Assembly: GCF_009687885.1 (NCBI RefSeq)
Contig: NZ_BLAF01000053.1
Coordinates: 1 to 56,036 of the forward strand
Length of the DNA: 56,036 bases
Origin: Acrocarpospora pleiomorpha
GTDB taxonomy: Bacteria > Actinomycetota > Actinomycetes > Streptosporangiales > Streptosporangiaceae
Reading direction: 5' to 3'
Shown one piece after another: positions 42,614 to 51,973 of the stretch. The notes beneath the pieces were generated by a model, which did no database searches, had not been told where the DNA came from, and saw only the letters and a list, made by a program, of their open reading frames with translations. The translations under genes were made by a program, and so were the position numbers. The stretch's first letter is position 1, and the number at the start of each line of letters is the position of its first letter.

Positions 42614-43728
42614 CGGGCGAGCTCCGCTTCCACCGCCGCCAGCACGCGCTCCTGGATCTCCGGCACGTCGATGCGCTGGATCAGCTCGTTGAAGAACCCG
42701 TGCACGACCAGCCGCCTGGCCTCCGCCTCGGGGATGCCGCGCGCCTGCAGGTAGAACAGGTGCTCGTCGTCCAGCCGCCCGGACGCGGAGGCGTGCCCCG
42801 CGCCGGTGATCTCACCGGTGAGAATCTCCAGGTTCGGCACGGAGTCCGCGCGGGCCCCGTCGGTGAGCAGCAGGTTGCGGTTGAGCTCGTAGGTGTCGGT
42901 GCCGGTGGCCTCGGCGCGGATGATGACGTCGCCGATCCAGACGGTGTGCGCGCCCTCGCCCTGCAGGCCGCCCTTGTAGATCACGTTGCTGCGGCAGTCG
43001 GGCAGGCTGTGATCCACCAGCAGCCGGTGTTCCAGGTGCTGCCCGGTGTCGGCGAAGTAGAGGCCGACCAGCTCGGCGTCGCCGCCGCGACCGGCGTAGC
43101 CGACGCGCGGGGAGAGCCGGACGACGTCGCCGCCGAGGGTGACCAGGATCGACTTGAAGGTGGCGTCCCGGCCGACCAGCGCGGTGTGCTGAGCCAGGTG
43201 CACCGCGTCCCGGTCGCTGTCCTGCAGGGCCACGAAGGTGACCTTCGCGCCGTCCCCGACCAGGAACTCGACGTTCCCAGCCCGGACCCCGGTGCCGGTG
43301 TGGGTGACCACGACGACGACCTCGGCCATCGGCTTGACGTCCACCAGCAGGTGGGTGAAGAGCGTGCCGCCCTCGCCGTGCACGTCGATCCGGATCGGCT
43401 CGGCGACCACGGCCTCGCGCGGCACGGTGATCACGGTCGCCTTCTCGAACGACGCGTACGCCTGGGCCGCGACCCGGTCGGCGGGCTTGCCGGCCTTGCC
43501 GATCCGAGGGTCGTCGCGGCCGACCAGCTCCGAACCGATCCCCTTGGGGAGGACCAGTTCCACCTTGTCGGTGCCGTCGGACACGGCGGAGCCGTCGTGC
43601 AGGCCCTTCAGCCGGGACAGCGGCGTGAACCGCCATTCCTCCTCGCGCCCGGTCGGGACCGGGAAATCGGCGAGGTCGTATGAGGCCTTCTCGTGCAGGG
43701 TGACGAGAGGCTTGGTCTCCAGGCCCAT
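42610..43728 (-). CDS. sufD: Fe-S scaffold subunit SufD
   Basis: 372 aa from ATG 43728 (MGLETKPLVTLHEKASYDL). Beta-helix scaffold partner of SufB; the C-terminal SufC-binding helices include HEHLFYLQARGIPEAEARRLV-like sequence. Spaced 2 bp from sufB. Confidence 0.94.
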   Translation of the reverse strand: MGLETKPLVTLHEKASYDLADFPVPTGREEEWRFTPLSRLKGLHDGSAVSDGTDKVELVLPKGIGSELVGRDDPRIGKAGKPADRVAAQAYASFEKATVITVPREAVVAEPIRIDVHGEGGTLFTHLLVDVKPMAEVVVVVTHTGTGVRAGNVEFLVGDGAKVTFVALQDSDRDAVHLAQHTALVGRDATFKSILVTLGGDVVRLSPRVGYAGRGGDAELVGLYFADTGQHLEHRLLVDHSLPDCRSNVIYKGGLQGEGAHTVWIGDVIIRAEATGTDTYELNRNLLLTDGARADSVPNLEILTGEITGAGHASASGRLDDEHLFYLQARGIPEAEARRLVVHGFFNELIQRIDVPEIQERVLAAVEAELAR

Positions 43729-43730
43729 GG

Positions 43731-45143
43731 TCAGCCCACCGCTCCTTCCATCTGCAGCTCGATGAGCCGGTTGAGCTCCAGCGCGTACTCCATGGGGAGT
43801 TCGCGCGCGATGGGCTCGACGAAGCCGCGGACGATCATCGCCATCGCCTCGTCCTCGCCCAGGCCGCGGCTCATCAGGTAGAAGAGCTGGTCCTCGGAGA
43901 CCTTGGAGACGGTGGCCTCGTGACCCATGGAGACGTCGTCCTCCCGCACGTCCACATACGGGTAGGTGTCGGAGCGGCTGATCTGGTCGACCAGCAGCGC
44001 GTCGCACTTCACCGTCGAGGCGGAGCCGTACGCGCCCTCCTCGATCTGCACCAGACCGCGGTACGACGTGCGCCCGCCGCCCCGCGCCACCGACTTGGAG
44101 ATGATGGTGGAGGAGGTGTTCGGCGCGAGGTGCACCATCTTCGACCCGGCGTCCTGGTGCTGACCCTCGCCCGCGAACGCGACCGACAGGGTCTCGCCCT
44201 TGGCGTGCGCGCCCATCAGGTAGACGGCCGGGTACTTCATGGTGACCTTGGAGCCGATGTTGCCGTCGATCCACTCCATGGTCGCGCCCTCGTACGCCAC
44301 CGCGCGCTTGGTGACCAGGTTGTAGACGTTGTTCGACCAGTTCTGGATGGTCGTGTAACGGCAGCGGGCGCCCTTCTTCACGATGATCTCCACGACCGCG
44401 GAGTGCAGCGAGTCGGAGGAGTAGATCGGCGCGGTGCAGCCCTCGACGTAGTGCACGTACGAGTTCTCGTCGACGATGATCAGGGTGCGCTCGAACTGGC
44501 CCATGTTCTCGGTGTTGATCCGGAAGTAGGCCTGCAGCGGGATCTCCACGCTGACGTTCGGCGGCACGTAGATGAAGGAGCCGCCGGACCAGGTCGCGGT
44601 GTTGAGCGCGGCGAACTTGTTGTCGCCGACCGGGATGACCGTGCCGAAATACTCCTTGAAGAGCTCCTCGTGCTCGCGCAGCCCGGTGTCGGTGTCGACG
44701 AAGATGACGCCCTTCTCCTCAAGGTCCTCGCGGATCTTGTGGTAGACGACCTCCGACTCGTACTGCGCGGCGACGCCGGCGATGAGGCGCTGCTTCTCCG
44801 CCTCGGGGATGCCGAGCTTGTCGTAGGTGTTCTTGATGTCGGCGGGCAGCTCGTCCCAGGACGCGGCCTGCTTCTCGGTGGAGCGGACGAAGTACTTGAT
44901 GTTGTCGAAGTCGATGCCGGTCAGGTCGGCGCCCCAGGTGGGCATGGGCTTCCTGCCGAACAGCCGCAGGCCCTTCAGCCGCAGGTCGAGCATCCAGTCC
45001 GGCTCGTTCTTGAGCGCGGAGATGTTGCGGACCACGTCCTCGGAAAGGCCACGGCGCGCCACGGCTCCCGCGGCGTCCGAGTCGGACCAGCCGAACTTAT
45101 AGTTCCCGAGGCCTTCCAGCTCCGGGCGGTCGGTGATAGTCAC
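43731..45143 (-). CDS. sufB: Fe-S scaffold subunit SufB
   Basis: 470 aa, the normal length. Assembles the nascent cluster in the SufBC2D complex. Landmarks: LGNYKFGWSD at the start, YFRINTENMGQFERTLIIVDE, and the C-terminal MSRGLGEDEAMAMIVRGF that binds SufC. Its start overlaps the sufR stop by 4 bp. Confidence 0.97.
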   Translation of the reverse strand: MTITDRPELEGLGNYKFGWSDSDAAGAVARRGLSEDVVRNISALKNEPDWMLDLRLKGLRLFGRKPMPTWGADLTGIDFDNIKYFVRSTEKQAASWDELPADIKNTYDKLGIPEAEKQRLIAGVAAQYESEVVYHKIREDLEEKGVIFVDTDTGLREHEELFKEYFGTVIPVGDNKFAALNTATWSGGSFIYVPPNVSVEIPLQAYFRINTENMGQFERTLIIVDENSYVHYVEGCTAPIYSSDSLHSAVVEIIVKKGARCRYTTIQNWSNNVYNLVTKRAVAYEGATMEWIDGNIGSKVTMKYPAVYLMGAHAKGETLSVAFAGEGQHQDAGSKMVHLAPNTSSTIISKSVARGGGRTSYRGLVQIEEGAYGSASTVKCDALLVDQISRSDTYPYVDVREDDVSMGHEATVSKVSEDQLFYLMSRGLGEDEAMAMIVRGFVEPIARELPMEYALELNRLIELQMEGAVG

Positions 45144-45910
45144 CTTCCGGACTCCTTGCTCTCTCTATGCTGCGGGCTGAGGATTACATGCGATCGGGGG
45201 CTTACATGGGTGGTGCAGATGCCGTCGCCGTGCGCGATGGTGGCCAGGCGCTGCACGGGCGTCCCGAGCAGCTGCCCGAAGGCCTCGGTCTCGGCCTCGC
45301 ACAGCTGGGGGAACTCCGCGGCCACGTGCGCGACCGGGCAGTGGTGCTGGCAGAGCTGCTCGCCGCCGGTGCCGGTCTTGCTCGCCGAGGCCGCGTAGCC
45401 GTCGGCGGACAGGGCTTCGGCCAGCACCCGCAGCCGCTGGTCCTCCGGCACCTCGCGCATGATCGGCGTGAGGCGGGCGACCAGGGCGGACACCTGCGAG
45501 CGGGCGAAGTCGGTCACGGCCTCACCGCCGAGGCGTTCCGCCAGGAAGCGCAGGGCGCTCCCGGCCAGGTCATCGTATGCGTGTTCGAAGGCACTGCGGC
45601 CGGCGTCGGTGATGCCGAACAGCTTCGCGGGGCGGCCCCGGCCGCGCTGCCCGCGCTGGCGGGCGGTGCGCGGCTCGATCATGCCTTCGGCCAGGAGGTT
45701 GTCAAGGTGGCGGCGGACGGCGGCCGGGGTGAGCCCGAGCCGTTCGCCTAGCGCGGCCGCGGTCACCGGGCCGTGCTCCATGATGAGCCGGGCGACGTGG
45801 GCACGGGTCCCACGCTCGGCCGACGGCACAGCACCCGGCGCCGACGGCACAGCAGAGCGCCGCGAGGCCGCGGTCTCCCTAGTGTTCGCCGTCCCGGTCA
45901 CGTATTTCAC
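45140..45910 (-). CDS. sufR: SufR, Fe-S-sensing repressor of the suf operon
   Basis: 256 aa, GTG start. Winged helix-turn-helix about 38-105 (HGPVTAAALGERLGLTPAAVRRHLDNL), then a helical linker and a cluster-binding C-terminus: Cys187, Cys191, Cys204 and Cys232 (LCQHHCP, QLCEAE, ICTTHV). In cyanobacteria and mycobacteria SufR represses suf when its cluster is intact. The 30 N-terminal residues are Ala/Ser/Pro-rich; a later start is possible. First gene of the operon. Confidence 0.93.
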   Translation of the reverse strand: MKYVTGTANTRETAASRRSAVPSAPGAVPSAERGTRAHVARLIMEHGPVTAAALGERLGLTPAAVRRHLDNLLAEGMIEPRTARQRGQRGRGRPAKLFGITDAGRSAFEHAYDDLAGSALRFLAERLGGEAVTDFARSQVSALVARLTPIMREVPEDQRLRVLAEALSADGYAASASKTGTGGEQLCQHHCPVAHVAAEFPQLCEAETEAFGQLLGTPVQRLATIAHGDGICTTHVSPRSHVILSPQHRESKESGR

Positions 45911-45982
45911 AACATCAGTGTGGCGTAATTCCTTCCCTCACCACAAACGGAAGCGGGATACGCGAAGAATGTAATTTGTCAC

Positions 45983-46001
45983 GCAGGTAAGCCTTACCTA
46001 A
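45983..46001 (-). promoter_or_regulatory. Probable iron box (IdeR/DmdR) over the suf promoter
   Basis: On the minus strand the 19-mer reads TTAGGTAAGGCTTACCTGC; it matches the IdeR/DmdR consensus TTAGGTTAGGCTAACCTAA at 15 of 19 positions by my count. A -10-like TACATT lies at 45973-45968, placing the box over the -35 region, about 73 bp before sufR. This suggests direct iron control of suf in addition to SufR. Confidence 0.6.
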
Positions 46002-46020
46002 CCTGGGCAAACGCGATGAT

Positions 46021-46048
46021 GGGCCGGGACTGATCAAGGTCCCGGCCC
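46021..46048 (-). terminator. Terminator of the VOC protein gene
   Basis: Perfect 10-bp stem GGGCCGGGAC / GTCCCGGCCC with an 8-nt loop, 12 bp past the stop of the minus-strand gene at 46060. Confidence 0.7.
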
Positions 46049-46059
46049 GTAATTCGCGA

Positions 46060-46830
46060 TCAGGCCTGCTGCCAGGCGGCGAAAGTCGCGCGCTGCGGGT
46101 CCGCGAACACCGCGAACCGCCCCATGTCGGGGACGGTCATCGGCCCGTAGAGCTGCCGGGCGCCGAGGCCGCGCGCCTGCGCGATGGTGGCGTCCAGGTC
46201 CGCGGTGCCGAGGTAGACCAGCCAGTGCGCCGGCACCTCGGCCGGGAACTGGCTCCCCATCTCCATCATCCCGCAGACCGTCTCCCCGGCCATCATGAAC
46301 ATGGTGTACGGCGTGGAGCCCATCATGCGGTTGTCCGCGGTCCAGCCGAAGACCTGGGTGTAGAAGTTCTTGGCCGCCTCCACGTCGCGGGTCAGCAGCT
46401 CCACCCAGTTGAGCGTGCCCGGCTCGCCGGCCACCTGGGCGCCGGGGTGACGGTTGGACTGCCAGACGCTGACGTACGCGCCGGTCGGGTCCTGGAAGAC
46501 GGCCATGGTGCCCTCGTCCACGATCTCCATGGGCTCCATGATCACGGTGCCGCCGGCCTCCCGGACCGCCTGCGCGGTCTTCCCGGCATCCTCGGTGGCG
46601 AAGTAGGTGTTCCAGCTGGTGGGCTGGTTCTCGCTCATCGTCCGGCCGATCCCGGCCACCGCCTTGCCGCCGCGGCGGAACATGCCGTATCCGCCGGTTT
46701 CCGGACGGTCGTCGAACTCGGCCGTCCAGCCGAAGAGCTGCCCGTAGAAGTCCTCCGACTCCTCGACGTTGGTGCTGGACAGGTCCACCCAGCAGGCCGT
46801 GCCCGGTCGATACCTCGTGAACTCCGGCAT
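46060..46830 (-). CDS. Two-domain VOC (glyoxalase-fold) protein
   Basis: 256 aa from ATG 46830, with GGGGG 6 nt upstream; an ATG at 46854 lacks a ribosome site. Two tandem vicinal-oxygen-chelate domains: about 8-125 (CWVDLSSTNVEESEDFYGQLFGW) and about 137-256 (NWVELLTRDVEAAKNFYTQVFGW). Proteins of this shape are common in actinobacteria, some tied to hydroxylation or antibiotic binding; metal ligands are not clearly all kept, so the activity is unknown. Confidence 0.85.
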   Translation of the reverse strand: MPEFTRYRPGTACWVDLSSTNVEESEDFYGQLFGWTAEFDDRPETGGYGMFRRGGKAVAGIGRTMSENQPTSWNTYFATEDAGKTAQAVREAGGTVIMEPMEIVDEGTMAVFQDPTGAYVSVWQSNRHPGAQVAGEPGTLNWVELLTRDVEAAKNFYTQVFGWTADNRMMGSTPYTMFMMAGETVCGMMEMGSQFPAEVPAHWLVYLGTADLDATIAQARGLGARQLYGPMTVPDMGRFAVFADPQRATFAAWQQA

Positions 46831-46964
46831 GCCGATCCCCCTTCTCGGTGACACAGGACGATTTAAGCGTTACACGGCTTTTGTCCCGAAATCTGCTGAC
46901 TTTGCGGGATTCCATGCAAGGGTTTACCTGGGACGCCGGGGGCGGGAGCGGGCTCGGCACTCCC

Positions 46965-46977
46965 TAAACTCGTAGGC
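46965..46977 (+). promoter_or_regulatory. Leaderless -10 box for the ABC exporter operon
   Basis: TAAACT (46965-46970) lies exactly 7 nt before the ATG at 46978, so transcription should start at or next to the A of the start codon and there is no Shine-Dalgarno. Confidence 0.55.
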
Positions 46978-47882
<905 letters not shown>

Positions 47883-47886
<4 letters not shown>

Positions 47887-48137
47887 ACGTTCAACCGATC
47901 CGCACCGCCACATCAGCCGCCAGGCCCGGCCATCGACTGTCCGGGAGGCCACAGATCTTCCGGCTTGAGCGTGGATTTCGCCGGTTCCGGGAGCGCTGGC
48001 AGACGCGTCAGGCCGAACCCATCCAGATCCGGCAAGTCCCAGATGCCCGGAATTGCCAACCGATCCGAATGGCGAGACTCCGCCAAGCGCTCCAAACCCG
48101 ATTTTTCCGACAAGTCCTGGCGGATTCATGGCGATGA
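47883..48137 (+). CDS. Possible 84-aa Arg-rich small protein between ABC ATPase and permease
   Basis: Unrecognised. GTG 47883 overlaps the ATPase stop as GTGA and the frame ends at TGA 48135-48137, overlapping the permease ATG 48134 as ATGA. With the permease/VOC junction (ATGA 48895), every junction of the operon would then be a 4-bp overlap. The product is rich in Arg and Gln (RLERGFRRFRERWQTR; RLRQALQTRFFRQVL) with no membrane segment. Against it: third-position GC is only about two thirds by hand count, well below its neighbours, and other frames are open too. It may be an inserted sequence that happens to keep the frame. Confidence 0.4.
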
Positions 48138-48898
48138 CCACTCTCGACTTCAGTCCCGCGCCCGGGGCGGCGCCGCTCGGGCGGATGGTGTTCGCGCAGG
48201 CGGGGGCCGAGGTCCGGGCGATGCTGCGCAATGGCGAGCAGCTGCTGCTGACCATGATCATTCCGGTGTTGCTGCTGGTCGGCTTCTCCAAGGCGCCGCT
48301 GCTGGACGTGGCGGGCGAGCGGGTGGATTTCGTGGCGCCCGGCGTGCTGGCGCTGGCGATCATGTCCACCGCCTTCACCGGCCAGGCGATCGCGACGGGG
48401 TTCGAGCGGCGTTACGGCGTGCTCAAGCGCCTGGGCGCCACTCCCCTGTCGCGGACCGGGCTGATGCTGGCCAAGACGGCGGCGGTGCTCGCGGTCGAGG
48501 TGCTCCAGGTCGTGGTGCTGGTCGCGGTCGCGCTGGGGCTCGGCTGGTCGCCGCGCGGCAATCCGCTGTGGGCCGCGGCGCTGATCCTGCTGGGTACGGC
48601 GGCGTTCAGCGGTCTCGGCCTGCTGATGGCCGGAACCCTGCGCGCGGAGGCGACGCTGGCGGGGGCGAACCTGGTCTACCTGGTGATGCTGGGCCTCGGC
48701 GGAGTGGTGCTCCCGCTGTCGACCTATCCCCAGGGGATCCAGCCTGTGCTGGAGTTCCTTCCGCTGGGCGCCTTCACGGACGGGATGCGTTCGGTGCTCG
48801 CCGACGGCGGCGGGCTCCCGTGGCTGGCGGTGTGCGTCCTCGCGGGCTGGGCGGCAGTGTCCCTGACGCTGGCGGCCAGGACCTTCAGGTGGGAATGA
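48134..48898 (+). CDS. ABC-2 type exporter permease
   Basis: 254 aa from ATG 48134 (ATG 48128 also possible). Six hydrophobic segments typical of ABC-2 permeases: about 33-53, 65-90, 115-140, 148-170, 177-200 and 228-248. GFERRYGVLKRLGATPLSRTGLMLAKT is the ABC-2 coupling-loop signature. Forms an exporter, of unknown cargo, with the ATPase at 46978. Confidence 0.9.
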   Translation: MTTLDFSPAPGAAPLGRMVFAQAGAEVRAMLRNGEQLLLTMIIPVLLLVGFSKAPLLDVAGERVDFVAPGVLALAIMSTAFTGQAIATGFERRYGVLKRLGATPLSRTGLMLAKTAAVLAVEVLQVVVLVAVALGLGWSPRGNPLWAAALILLGTAAFSGLGLLMAGTLRAEATLAGANLVYLVMLGLGGVVLPLSTYPQGIQPVLEFLPLGAFTDGMRSVLADGGGLPWLAVCVLAGWAAVSLTLAARTFRWE

Positions 48899-49179
48899 AC
48901 CTACTGGTCATCTACACCCCGCGGATGGAAGAGTGCCGCGTCTTCTACGAAGCGCTGGGGCTGTCCTTCGTCTCGGAGCAGCACGGGCGGGGTCCGGAGC
49001 ATTTAGCGGCCGAATGGCCCGATGGCATGGTCATCGAGCTGTATCCGGCGACGGCCGAGCGGCTGACGGGCGCGCTGCGCCTCGGGTTCGAGGTGGACGG
49101 CTCCACCGTTGCCTTGCCTCCTGGGAGGCACCTGCTGGCCGACCCCGACGGGCGCAAGATCGATCTGATGGTTCAATGA
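48895..49179 (+). CDS. Small single-domain VOC protein
   Basis: 94 aa; ATG overlaps the permease stop (ATGA). One glyoxalase/bleomycin-resistance half-fold: LLVIYTPRMEECRVFYEALGLSF and LADPDGRKIDLM. Such proteins dimerise to bind metals or hydrophobic drugs. Translation coupled to an ABC exporter suggests a self-protection or drug-binding role (inference). Confidence 0.8.
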   Translation: MNLLVIYTPRMEECRVFYEALGLSFVSEQHGRGPEHLAAEWPDGMVIELYPATAERLTGALRLGFEVDGSTVALPPGRHLLADPDGRKIDLMVQ

Positions 49180-49263
49180 CGGGTATTTAACCATTCGCCC
49201 GAATTGGGGAGATGCCTCTACGATTTGGGGGCTGTTCAGCTCGTACGTGAAGGAGTTGCGCTC

Positions 49264-50166
49264 GTGACCGCCGAGACCGTTTCCGGGTCCGCACGGCCGT
49301 ACAGGATTCGGATCGGGGCGGGGGTCAGGGCCGCGTCCGACGCGGTGCCGCCGTCGGGGCTGGTGTTGCTGGCGATCGTGTCGGTGCAGGTGGGGGCGGG
49401 GCTGGCGAAGAACCTGTTCGCGATGTTGCCGCCGAGCGCGGTGGTGTTCCTGCGGATCAGCACGGGGGCGCTGGTGCTGGTGGCGATCGCGCTGCCCCGG
49501 GTGCGGGGGCTCAGCCGCAAGGATCTGCTGGCGGGGGCGGCGTTCGGGGTCAGTCTCGGGCTGATGAACCTGTCGTTCTACGAGGCGCTCGCCCGGCTGC
49601 CGATGGGGATCGCGGTGGCGATCGAGTTCATCGGGCCGCTGACGGTCGCCGTGGTGGCGTCGCGGCGCCGGCTGGACCTGCTGTGGGTGGTGCTGGCGGC
49701 GGCCGGGATCATGCTGCTCGCGCCGTGGGGGAAGGCGGCGGGCGCGAGCTGGGCGGGGATCGGGTTCGCGCTGGGGGCGGGGGCGCTCTGGGCGGCCTAC
49801 ATCCTGCTGTCGGCCTCGGTCGGGCGGCGTTTCCCCGGCACCACGGGATTATCCTTCGCGATGCTGGTGTCCACGCTGGTGATCGCGCCGGTGGGGATCA
49901 CCGCCGGGGGCATGGACCTGCTCCGGCCCGAGATCCTGCTGCTCGGGCTCGGCGTCGGGCTGCTGTCGTCGGTCATCCCCTACACGCTGGAGCTGGAGGC
50001 GCTGCGCCGGATGCCCAAGCGGGTGTTCGGCATCCTGATGAGCCTGGAACCTGCCGCCGCCGCGCTGGTCGGGCTGTTCATCCTGGGCGAGGTGCTGCAC
50101 CTGCGCGAGTGGGCGGCCATCGGCTGCGTGGTCATCGCCTCGATCGGCGCGACCAGGTCCAATTGA
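49264..50166 (+). CDS. EamA/DMT-family transporter (RhtA-like exporter)
   Basis: 300 aa from GTG 49264, with GAAGGAG 8 nt upstream; ATG 49204 is an open but unlikely alternative. Ten membrane helices in two EamA repeats (about 30-150 and 160-295): VQVGAGLAKNLFAMLPPSAVVFLR, ARLPMGIAVAIEFIGPLTVA, and SLEPAAAALVGLFILGE near the end, the RhtA/threonine-homoserine exporter pattern. Substrate probably an amino acid or related metabolite. Convergent with the GntR gene, 4 bp apart. Confidence 0.88.
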   Translation: MTAETVSGSARPYRIRIGAGVRAASDAVPPSGLVLLAIVSVQVGAGLAKNLFAMLPPSAVVFLRISTGALVLVAIALPRVRGLSRKDLLAGAAFGVSLGLMNLSFYEALARLPMGIAVAIEFIGPLTVAVVASRRRLDLLWVVLAAAGIMLLAPWGKAAGASWAGIGFALGAGALWAAYILLSASVGRRFPGTTGLSFAMLVSTLVIAPVGITAGGMDLLRPEILLLGLGVGLLSSVIPYTLELEALRRMPKRVFGILMSLEPAAAALVGLFILGEVLHLREWAAIGCVVIASIGATRSN

Positions 50167-50170
50167 CCAA

Positions 50171-50848
50171 TCACTCAGGCTTGTTCGCCCAGATGCCGCG
50201 GACGTGCTGGATGTGGTGGTTCATGATGTGCTCGGCGGCGGTCGCGTCGCCGCGGCTGAGGGCGTCGAGCAGGTCGAGGTGCTCGTGCGCCGAGTTGGCC
50301 AGCACGCCCCGGTCGGCCAGGCCCTTCAGCCCGTAGAGCCGGGCCCGGCCGCGCAGGTCGCGGACGACCTCCACCAGGTGCGCGTTGCCGGACATGCCCA
50401 GCAGCTCCAGGTGGAAGCTCAGGTCGGCGTTGACGTAGGTGAGCAGGTCGCCGCGGACGGCGGCGGTGATGATCTCGCGGGCCAGCGGGCGCAGCCGCTC
50501 GAACTCGGCCGCCCTGGCCGGGTCGGCCAGCCGGGCCACGGTCGGGACCTCGATCAGCTGCCGGAGCTCGGTGATCTCGTCCAGGTCCCGTTCCGACATC
50601 TCGGTGACCCGGAAGCCCTTGTTGCGCACGGCCTCGACCAGGCCCTCCTTGGCCAGGTCGAGCATGGCCTCCCGGACCGGGGTGGCCGAGACGCCGAACT
50701 GGGCGGCCAGCACGGGGGCCGAGTAGACCACCCCCGGCCGCATCTCCCCCGCGACCAGGGCCCCCCGCAACGCCTGGGCGACCTGCTCGCGCAGGCTCAG
50801 CCGCTCCCCGACCGCCGGCAGGCCGAGCCCTTCAGCTCCCCGAGCCAT
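50171..50848 (-). CDS. GntR/FCD regulator of the hydroxyproline operon
   Basis: 225 aa from ATG 50848 (GGGGAG 5 nt upstream; the open frame runs on to 50965). GntR winged helix about 18-80 (SLREQVAQALRGALVAGEM, FGVSATPVREAMLDLAKEGLVE) and an FCD domain (ELRQLIEVPTVARLA; LSFHLELLGMSGN). It lies 131 bp downstream of the operon on the same strand and so has its own promoter. The exact palindrome at 55653-55663 is its best candidate site. Confidence 0.87.
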   Translation of the reverse strand: MARGAEGLGLPAVGERLSLREQVAQALRGALVAGEMRPGVVYSAPVLAAQFGVSATPVREAMLDLAKEGLVEAVRNKGFRVTEMSERDLDEITELRQLIEVPTVARLADPARAAEFERLRPLAREIITAAVRGDLLTYVNADLSFHLELLGMSGNAHLVEVVRDLRGRARLYGLKGLADRGVLANSAHEHLDLLDALSRGDATAAEHIMNHHIQHVRGIWANKPE

Positions 50849-50979
50849 CCCACTCCCCACTCGCGTACTCCCTGCCAGCATGACATCCGTTCCGGGGCTT
50901 TCCGGGGCCGGAATGGTTCCGGCGGGATGGCCAAAGGGGGATCGTACCGTTTCGCATCCGGACAAACGGCATCAGGTGA

Positions 50980-51972
50980 TCAGAGCAAGAATCCATTTGG
51001 GAACGGGTCAGCGGGGTCGAGGAAATATTGGGCGGTGCCGGTGATCCAGGCGCGGCCGGTGATCGTGGGGATCACGGCGGGGAGTTCCGCGACGGTGGTC
51101 TCCTCGATCAGGCGGCCGATGAAGCGGGTGCCGATGAAGGATTCGTTGACGAAGTCCGTACCAATGGGGAGTTCGCCGCGGGCGTGGAGCTGGGCCATTC
51201 TGGCGCTGGTGCCGGTGCCGCACGGGGAGCGGTCGAACCAGCCGGGGTGGATCGCCATGGCGTGGCGGGACAGCCGGGCGTCGGAGCCGGGGGCGAGGAA
51301 CTGCACGTGGTGGCAGCCCTTGATGCCGGGATCGAGCGGGTGCGCGGGTTCGGGAATCGCGTCCATGATCGCCAGTCCGGCGTCGAGGATCTGCTGCTTG
51401 TACGCCCGATCGAACGGAAGCCCGACGGCTTCGATGGGGACAATCGCGTAAAAATTCCCGCCATAAGCGAGGTCGTAGGTTATTTCGCCATATCCGGTGA
51501 CTTTTATGGTCTGGTCCAGGGCGACGCTGAACGAGGGCACGTTCTGGATGGTGACCGAGGTCGCGGCCCCGTCCTCGACGGCGACCGACGCGGTGACCAG
51601 ACCGGCGGGCGTGTCGAGCCTGATCGTGGTCACCGGCTCGGTCACCTCGACCATCCCGGTCTCCACCAGGACGGTGGCGACGCCGATCGTGCCGTGCCCG
51701 CACATGGGCAGGCAGCCGGACACCTCGATGTAGAGCACTCCCCAGTCGGCGTCCGGCCGGGTGGGAGGCTGCAGGATCGCGCCGCTCATCGCCGCGTGGC
51801 CGCGCGGCTCGTACATGAGCAGGGTACGGACATGGTCCAGGTTGGCCATGAAATATTCGCGGCGCTCCGCCATGGTGGCGCCCGGGATCACCCCGACTCC
51901 GCCGGTGATGACCCGGGTCGGCATGCCCTCGGTGTGCGAGTCGACGGCGTGGAACACCCGTTTGGTCCGCAT
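50980..51972 (-). CDS. 4-hydroxyproline 2-epimerase (proline racemase family)
   Basis: 330 aa. Two-cysteine acid-base epimerase: Cys91 in MCGHGTIG and Cys251 in RSPCGTGTSARMA, both kept (the Cys/Cys pair of proline racemase and Hyp epimerase, not the Thr of the dehydratases). Converts trans-4-hydroxy-L-proline to cis-4-hydroxy-D-proline. The neighbouring deaminase and dehydrogenase support this substrate over proline. Confidence 0.92.
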   Translation of the reverse strand: MRTKRVFHAVDSHTEGMPTRVITGGVGVIPGATMAERREYFMANLDHVRTLLMYEPRGHAAMSGAILQPPTRPDADWGVLYIEVSGCLPMCGHGTIGVATVLVETGMVEVTEPVTTIRLDTPAGLVTASVAVEDGAATSVTIQNVPSFSVALDQTIKVTGYGEITYDLAYGGNFYAIVPIEAVGLPFDRAYKQQILDAGLAIMDAIPEPAHPLDPGIKGCHHVQFLAPGSDARLSRHAMAIHPGWFDRSPCGTGTSARMAQLHARGELPIGTDFVNESFIGTRFIGRLIEETTVAELPAVIPTITGRAWITGTAQYFLDPADPFPNGFLL

Positions 51973-51973
51973 G

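Noticed and set aside
47913..48113. 66-codon minus-strand frame inside the ABC operon spacer
   Set aside because: No ribosome site and antisense to a coupled operon; the plus-strand frame fits the junctions better.
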